Assembly (NCBI GenBank): GCA_025399215.1
Contig: MU621162.1
Location: 1-64,000, forward strand
Reading direction: 5' to 3'
Length of the DNA: 64,000 nucleotides
Source of the DNA: Globomyces pollinis-pini
Lineage: Eukaryota; Chytridiomycota; Chytridiomycetes; Rhizophydiales; Globomycetaceae
Shown here piece after piece: positions 58,488 to 64,000 of the stretch. The notes beneath the pieces are model-generated. The model saw only the letters and a program-made list of their open reading frames with translations. It was not told where the DNA came from and ran no database searches. How positions within the stretch are numbered: position 1 is the stretch's first letter; the number at the start of each line of letters is the position of its first letter. The position numbers were made by a program, and so were the translations under genes.

Positions 58488-60638
58488 CTAGTCCATTTTC
58501 ACCTTATCCAACTCATCCCCAAAAACAGTATTGAATGGCGCTTCACTAATCTGGACTTGCATGTTTTCTACATTCAGATTTTTTCCTCTTCCAAGTTTGT
58601 TAGCAGATACCGCATCATATCCAGAATTAGAAATGACTTCAACAGCAACTCTATTGTCTTCGAAATCGGGAAAGAATTCTGGAAGGAGTTCATCCACCAA
58701 TTCTCTCACTTTTTTCTGAAGCTTATCACGCATTTCACGAAGACTATCATTAAAATAAAAAATTACGGTTCTGAAGAAGACAAAGCATTACCAAGTGATA
58801 CTATAAGTGGTCTGATTGATTTTACGACATCAAATGCTGTTTGAGACAATCGAATTGATGCCATAGATAACAATGGCAGGCCAAACGCTGTAATGATGGC
58901 TGCGTTGATACCAGCAGAAAATCCAGTAGTAAAGTAGTACCATACAAACGCAATAAACTAGTATAAGGCAATACATATTCTTACTGTATACGATATCCAT
59001 AAAATAGGAACGACAGCCAAGGCGGTTAAAAGTTTCCAAGTTGAAATAACATCTTTACCAGCAATCTTTACTTTAGATCCGGCCTTCGCCTCTATATCAT
59101 TAGAAATTAAATTCAACTACCAATTGCTTTCTCATGAGATACTTTCTTAGTTAGAAACAGTAATGGTGACGCCAACACAATCCTAAGCTCAATATTAGGT
59201 GGGAATTACATAGGTAAAGACAGGATGAAAAGACAAAATACTTCCACACAGCGGTAAATAATTAACATAAACGCTTCTTTCACACTGAGTCTGGTGTTCT
59301 TAACTTGATGATCTTGTACACCATAAAACCGTAACATTCTGTTGTATTCTCTGACTTCATCCGTTAAAGCAATCACTTTTGGGTGATCTTTCATAGTTTC
59401 AAATGCCTAATATTAGGCAAATATGCGTTACAGTTGCAAATCGTCTGGCAAGAGTCAATGCCGCATCTGCATCCAAATCTTTTGGTTGGTAGAGTCTTCT
59501 GGCAGCTTGTGCAACCATCAACATGTCAAAATCAGCGGCTTGCACAGTTATAGCTTTTAATCTCACATGGATAGTATCCAGTAACAAGCCAATGGCCTGA
59601 CGTTTATCAGCTCCTCCTTTGTTAAACTGATCAACCAATTCCAACGGGATTTCAATCTGTTCACCATATTCAACAGCAGTACGAGATCGGAACTATGCGT
59701 TATATTCAACCAGCGTGTACCTTATCAGCGTGAAAATAATGAATTCCAACTGGTACGATCTTCAACTTACATCCGGGATATTTTGATATTGTTTCCAATG
59801 CCATAATTGCAACACCTGCTTTTAAGGGGAGCATTTCTGGTCTATCATGACTACCACCCTCAGGAAATATTCCTTCAAAATCAATGATGCTTAATATTAC
59901 CAACAGCACCATCCTTAGACAGACGAGAAACAACTTCTTTAAACATATTTCCTTGATCTACATGAGGGGTTGTGGTGTAAGTAGTTCCTATTTGAGAGTT
60001 GGTGAATAATTCGTTTGTAATTTGACCACTGAAAGGTTTGGACAATAGAAGTTCAGTGTCCGATACCACTGAAGCGACTACAGCACTACCTTCATCATTT
60101 GGCAAAGTTATTGTAGTTTTGGGGGTGAATTTGGAGAATTCCGCTACCATCAACAAGGTTGAAATTACTATTGATTCCAATGATTTTTAAGTTGTTTTCT
60201 GAATCCACGAAAATGGTACCTTTACCCTTTTTGACTAAATCCTGAGGCCTTTCCACTGATACTAAAAGAGTCAAAGACTAAATGCTACTTGAGTTAAATG
60301 CACGAGCGAACAGTCCAATCCAAAACTTATCCATTGATTTTTTAGCAGCTAGAAAGCCAACTTTTCTACCGCAAGTATTGAAGAGCATCAAAGCTATGAT
60401 GAGAGGGAAATAGTTTACGATCGATGAACTGGTTCGCATGAGGAGCGACAGCGAACAAGACAGGATCCTTTAGAGGGACATTATGAGAACCTCTTACTCT
60501 TATTTCTCTAAAGAAAAGATTCAAGACAGCTTTTAAAAACCATTGAATGAGTAATTGAATCATTACGAGGTCAAGTTGAAAGTGGCTTGTAAATTTATGA
60601 AAAGCCTTTGTTCCCATAATTATTATTCCGTAAAACAA
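58488..60638 (-). CDS. Glycerol-3-phosphate / DHAP acyltransferase (Gpt2/Sct1 type)
   Basis: Minus-strand multi-exon gene, ~650 aa by estimate. The start is hydrophobic, MFYGIIIMGTKAFHKF and VMIQLLIQWFLKAVLNLFF. Acyltransferase motif I is VLFAVAPHANQFID (HX4D). VGFLAAKKSMDKFWIGLFAR and VERPQDLVKKGKG follow, and motif III is FEGIFPEGGSHDRPEMLPLKAG. IVPVGIHYFHADKFRSR and VEYG match motif IV. Two C-terminal helices (58,850-59,040) sit in the membrane. It adds the first acyl chain to glycerol-3-phosphate at the ER. The order and motifs match yeast Sct1/Gpt2. An internal Met seven residues in is the other possible start. Confidence 0.93.
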
Positions 60639-60955
60639 ATGATTTTTAATGGTATTTAATTTCAGAGTGTTTTTTTTAATGATTTTTTGGTGGTAATTTT
60701 TAAACTAATTTGTTCAAATATTTTTATTGTTGTTGGTATGTTCAGTAAGAATTTACTATTTTTATTGTCCATTTTAATACAATTAAACTACTTATTAATC
60801 CAAAGTTAATTTGTTATAAATTCATTGTGTTGTATCTCATGATTCCTTAATTTGGTTTGGATTCTATCAAATGACACGCGATTTTTAATATCACATGAAC
60901 CACTATCACTCAGTATATTTAATCCTCTTCTCTTTTCTATTTTAAATTTTTGAAA
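60639..60955. promoter_or_regulatory. Divergent intergenic region, acyltransferase / FBPase
   Basis: The 317 bp between two divergent start codons must hold both promoters. It is very AT-rich with T-tracts near 60,670. No defined site was recognised. Confidence 0.4.
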
Positions 60956-62127
60956 ATGGAAGGCGACTTGAAAACTGATATCATCACCGTCACACATCAC
61001 ATCCTTAGTCAACAACAGCACATTAAAGAAGCAAGTGGTGACTTGTCGGTATCTTGGCTTCTCTAATAACATAGATTATTTTAACGTCTATTGGAACTGC
61101 TTGCAAATGGATTACTAACGTGGTTAGAAAGGCAGAGTTATTGAAAGTGTATTCGCACCCCTGGTTAATTGTTTAGTATTGGTGTCACTGGAACTACTAA
61201 TGTTCAACAAGAAAATGTTCAAAAGCTTGATATTCTATCAAATGAAATTATGATTAATTTATTGCGCGATTGCAAGAAAACTGCATTGTTGGTATCAGAA
61301 GAAAATGATGAAGCCATTCATATAACTGGTGAAAATCGTGGTCATTATTGTGTTGTGTTTGATCCTTTGGATGGAAGCTCAAACATTGATTGTGGGGTCT
61401 CGGTTGGAACTATTTTTGGAATCTACAAACTTGTAAAATTCATGATGGATTAATACGTAGAATACACTTTCTGATAAACCATTATTGGAACAAGTTTTAG
61501 TACCTGGTACGGAAATGATTTGTGGTGGTAAAATACTTAATCTATTTATTTTAGGATACTGTATGTATGGAAGCTGTAGTGTTTTAGTGATGGCGATTGG
61601 TGGACAAGTCAATGGCTATACCTTGGATCCAAACATTGGAGAATTCCTTTTAACTCACCCGAAGGTAGAATTTATAACGCTTATTATCAGATCAAATTGG
61701 GAAAAAAGAAAATTTATTCTCTTAATGAAGGTTACGCACACAGTTTTCACCCTGCTGTTAAAGGATATCTAGACTCCCTTAAATTTCCCCCTGCTAATCA
61801 CACCGGTAAATTTACTCCTTACTCGGCTCGTTATGTGGGAAGTATGGTGGCAGATGTAACGATTGAAACGCGTTAATAGTTTTTTAGATGCATCGTACTC
61901 TTTTATACGGTGGAATCTTTTTGTATCCGCTCCCCAAATTGCGAATGTTATATGAATGTTTTCCAATGGCACTTTTGGTAGAAGCTGCTGGTGGGAAAGC
62001 TTCAAACGGAAAACAACGAATTCTTGATCTTGTTCCAAAAGGCATTCATGACCGTTCTCCAATCTTTTTGGGAACAACAAGTGAAGTTGAAGCTATTGAA
62101 GAATGGTTTCGTAAACACCCCAATTAA
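60956..62127 (+). CDS. FBP1: Fructose-1,6-bisphosphatase
   Basis: Irreversible gluconeogenic enzyme. The start [17 protein letters not shown] and [19 protein letters not shown] match the N-terminal helices. Metal and substrate motifs follow: LVSEEND (metal), [64 protein letters not shown] and [15 protein letters not shown]. The last exon ends [20 protein letters not shown]. Exon 1 is 60,956-61,048 and exon 2 begins 61,075. The end of exon 2 is unclear: only a 40-nt intron (61,137-61,176) keeps frame, but it deletes residues (ELL) that the family conserves. A GTGTAT donor at 61,147 would keep them yet is out of frame by one. Confidence 0.95.
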
Positions 62128-62955
62128 AATAAATGCTCAAATGTTTATCAGAACGAACTTCTTCATGTACAAAATATACTGTTTTCATTCCTGTATATTC
62201 TAGAATGCTCAACATCATCCAAGCATGTTAACTTATCTCTAATGTTCTCAAAAAATCTAGGTACAATACAAGAATTGATGACGTGAATTCACCACAAATA
62301 TAATTGAATTTCCACCCGTTTATACAGAGACTATATCAGAACAGGTAGTTCAAATACTGGAACACATGGATGACCTTATGTAAATATTAAAAGGGACTAA
62401 CAGCATCGTCTGTGAGTGTTGGTGGAAGTCTTACATCTAACGTTATGCTTCTTTCGATACTCCCTCCATTAGTGGTTATTTGTGAATCTTCGGAATCAGT
62501 GGAATACTTGTGATAAATTCAGTTTGTTGTTCATCATCTTTCTGTCTATCATATTCGATTGATATTCGTTTCATTTGTATCTAAATGGAATGGGTTAAGT
62601 AGACATCTTGATAATAAATGAACTGCAAGGGTAGTTTAAGTCAGTAGACATCTTGATAATAAATGAACTGCAAGGGTAGTTTTGAGAGCAGGAATGACCA
62701 GCAATCGCATTGAAGCCTAAATTACCTGTAGATAATTCTCTACACCAAAGCTGGTTGAGCCACTTCGTTGTCGAACATTCTGTGAAGATATTAGTTAATT
62801 ATTGGTATTTAGGGTAGATTTTGTTCAGGATTATAAAATAAGCTACTTGAAAGTACATCAATGAAGAGAAATTACAAGCGAAATAATTTCTTACTATCAT
62901 TTTAATTTTAAAACAGTAGTTGGTGGTCAAAGGACATGACTGACAACAACCTCAA
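62128..62955. other. Intergenic region with a tandem duplication
   Basis: About 830 bp after FBPase without a convincing gene. It includes a 40-bp tandem repeat (62,598-62,682). Confidence 0.5.
62598..62682. repeat. 40-bp direct duplication, 45-bp period
   Basis: Two identical 40-bp copies (starting agtagacatcttgataat and ending gggtagttt) at 62,598-62,637 and 62,643-62,682, separated by five bases. Perfect identity implies a recent duplication. Confidence 0.9.
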
Positions 62956-62980
62956 GAAAGGAAACATGCCTTTAGCATAA

Positions 62981-63418
62981 AGTAGTTTTGCCACAATGTG
63001 GTTCACAAGGGGTACTAGAAGAGGAATCTGATAATGGGTTGGAGGACTCGTCTGATGATAAGTCCGAAGATAGAAATATTCATTCATATTTGAAGTTCAA
63101 AAAAAGAGAAGGTATAGTAAACTATTTAAAATCCTAGTATAAGGATGAATGGATTATCCTTACTAACTGTCATTAATCTCTCTGATATCAATTACGGTTC
63201 TGTTAATACAAGAATTAAGGCTGTAATTGATGGTATTGAAGAGCCATTAATAATAAGCAAAGCAAGAGGCAGACCTGCTGGATCCAAAAACAAAACTCGA
63301 CCACTAGGAATCGTTCTCATTTTGAATACATTGCTGGTCTAAATGTGAAATTTGTAAACGAAGTGGACACAATTCACGTACATGTCGACATAATCCTCAC
63401 AATAAATCTATTAGTTGA
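62981..63418 (+). pseudogene. Probable transposase remnant: AT-hook plus zinc knuckle
   Basis: Three stretches in different frames look like the C-terminus of one protein. First, VLPQCGSQGVLEEES and SSDDKSEDRNIHSYLKFKK (from ~62,984). Second, an AT-hook (KARGRPAGSKNKTRP, ~63,258-63,302). Third, a CCHC zinc knuckle (KCEICKRSGHNSRTC, ending at a TGA, 63,416-63,418). AT-hook plus CX2CX4HX4C is common at the end of MULE-type transposases and some other elements. No splice sites bridge the last two parts cleanly, so a frameshifted relic is likelier than an intact gene. No terminal inverted repeats were found by eye. Confidence 0.45.
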
Positions 63419-63689
63419 TACATTATCTGTTTTAATATTTTTTAAAAACTAAGTGTCAGGTGTAATTGTCGGGATTCGGACACATTTATGTATTTTTCCG
63501 CTGAGCGAAAAAATAAGAAAACTGAACGAAAATATCTGTTTCCTTGTTATTATTCTTTAATGTTTATAAAAATATTACACTAGATAACGGTATTTCACTA
63601 ACAAAAATGAGTTATTTGGTTAAAAATTATCATATTGTGTCATATCAAGTTGGATATAGAAGCTATTCACTTAAAACATAACAAATATT

Positions 63690-63850
63690 AGAAAAGATTA
63701 GATTAAATTAGTGGAATATTATTCGAATATTGGTGTAATCTAATATTGGATTAGAAAGTATTAGAATTAGATTAGTATTTTGAAAATCGAATCTAATCTA
63801 ATACTAATATGGATTCGACACCTCAATTGAAGCTAATCTAATATTAGGGT
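63690..63850. repeat. AT-rich repetitive tract with inverted copies
   Basis: Repeated taatctaata/tattagatta words occur on both strands, including an imperfect inverted pair around 63,760-63,810 that could form a hairpin. It sits next to the transposase remnant and may be part of an element end or simple satellite-like sequence. Confidence 0.55.
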
Positions 63851-64000
63851 TTCCACCTAGGATTGCATAATACTGAAATGCCCTATTAATGTATAAACGT
63901 TTTTGAACACTAGGACTAATTCTCTTTTAACACCATTTTAAATTTTATCTTCAATTGAAAAAATCTTTCACTTTTCATAAAATGAATTAAAAGATTTAAA

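Noticed and set aside
58531..58844. Plus-strand frames in the acyltransferase gene
   Set aside because: Antisense to exons whose minus translation continues the GPAT C-terminal region.

Overview
The window looks like nuclear DNA of an early-diverging, AT-rich fungus or a close relative (Cryptomycota/Rozella-like, aphelid or chytrid-grade). I infer this and did not test it with any search. Pointing to fungi: Mdm10, a Gpt2/Sct1-type glycerol-3-phosphate acyltransferase and the overall gene repertoire. Pointing to a deep branch: genes more familiar from animals or plants, namely a five-TOG XMAP215/ch-TOG, a PMCA-like calcium pump with a TQIRV-type C-terminal helix, an AMSH deubiquitinase, GTPBP1/2, UBAC2 and DNAJC17. 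The standard genetic code fits throughout. Genes are dense (about one per 1.9 kb, both strands) and cut by many very short introns (mostly 24-37 nt, GT...ctaat/ttaac...AG). For 13 genes I spliced all exons by hand and the summed exon lengths are exact multiples of three.

Layout. 0-10 kb: 3' end of a PMCA-type calcium ATPase, a long disordered BRCT protein, a coiled-coil protein, mismatch-repair PMS1/PMS2, a single-repeat SWEET-like transporter (minus), a LETM1-domain mitochondrial protein and prefoldin 1 (minus). 10-22 kb is a minus-strand block: PAN2 deadenylase, Argonaute, transketolase and AMSH. 22-33 kb: glucose-6-phosphate dehydrogenase, a small membrane protein, LIS1, mitochondrial i-AAA protease YME1 (minus), a small secreted GPI-type protein and a MYND-finger protein (minus). 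33.3-36.6 kb is a gene-poor island with decayed coding fragments. 36.6-43 kb: UBAC2, an F-box/ankyrin protein, an unrecognised basic protein (minus), a chromodomain protein, MDM10 and an S6K/RSK-type AGC kinase. 43-50.4 kb: an orphan gene (minus) whose start codon overlaps that of the divergent five-TOG microtubule polymerase. 50.7-62 kb: DNAJC17, a seven-TM protein, TSR3, a secreted metallophosphatase, GTPBP1/2 (minus), glycerol-3-phosphate acyltransferase (minus) and fructose-1,6-bisphosphatase. 62-64 kb: non-coding DNA with a tandem duplication, a probable transposase remnant (AT-hook plus zinc knuckle) and an AT-rich repetitive end.

How the genes fit together. Three enzymes belong to central carbon metabolism (G6PD and transketolase in the pentose phosphate pathway, FBPase in gluconeogenesis). 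LETM1-like, YME1 and MDM10 serve mitochondria. Argonaute, PAN2 and DNAJC17 act on RNA silencing, decay and splicing. LIS1 and XMAP215 act on microtubules and dynein. There is no operon-like logic; neighbours are mostly unrelated and many promoters are only tens to a few hundred bases and shared by divergent genes. I saw no rRNA, no convincing tRNA and no CRISPR.
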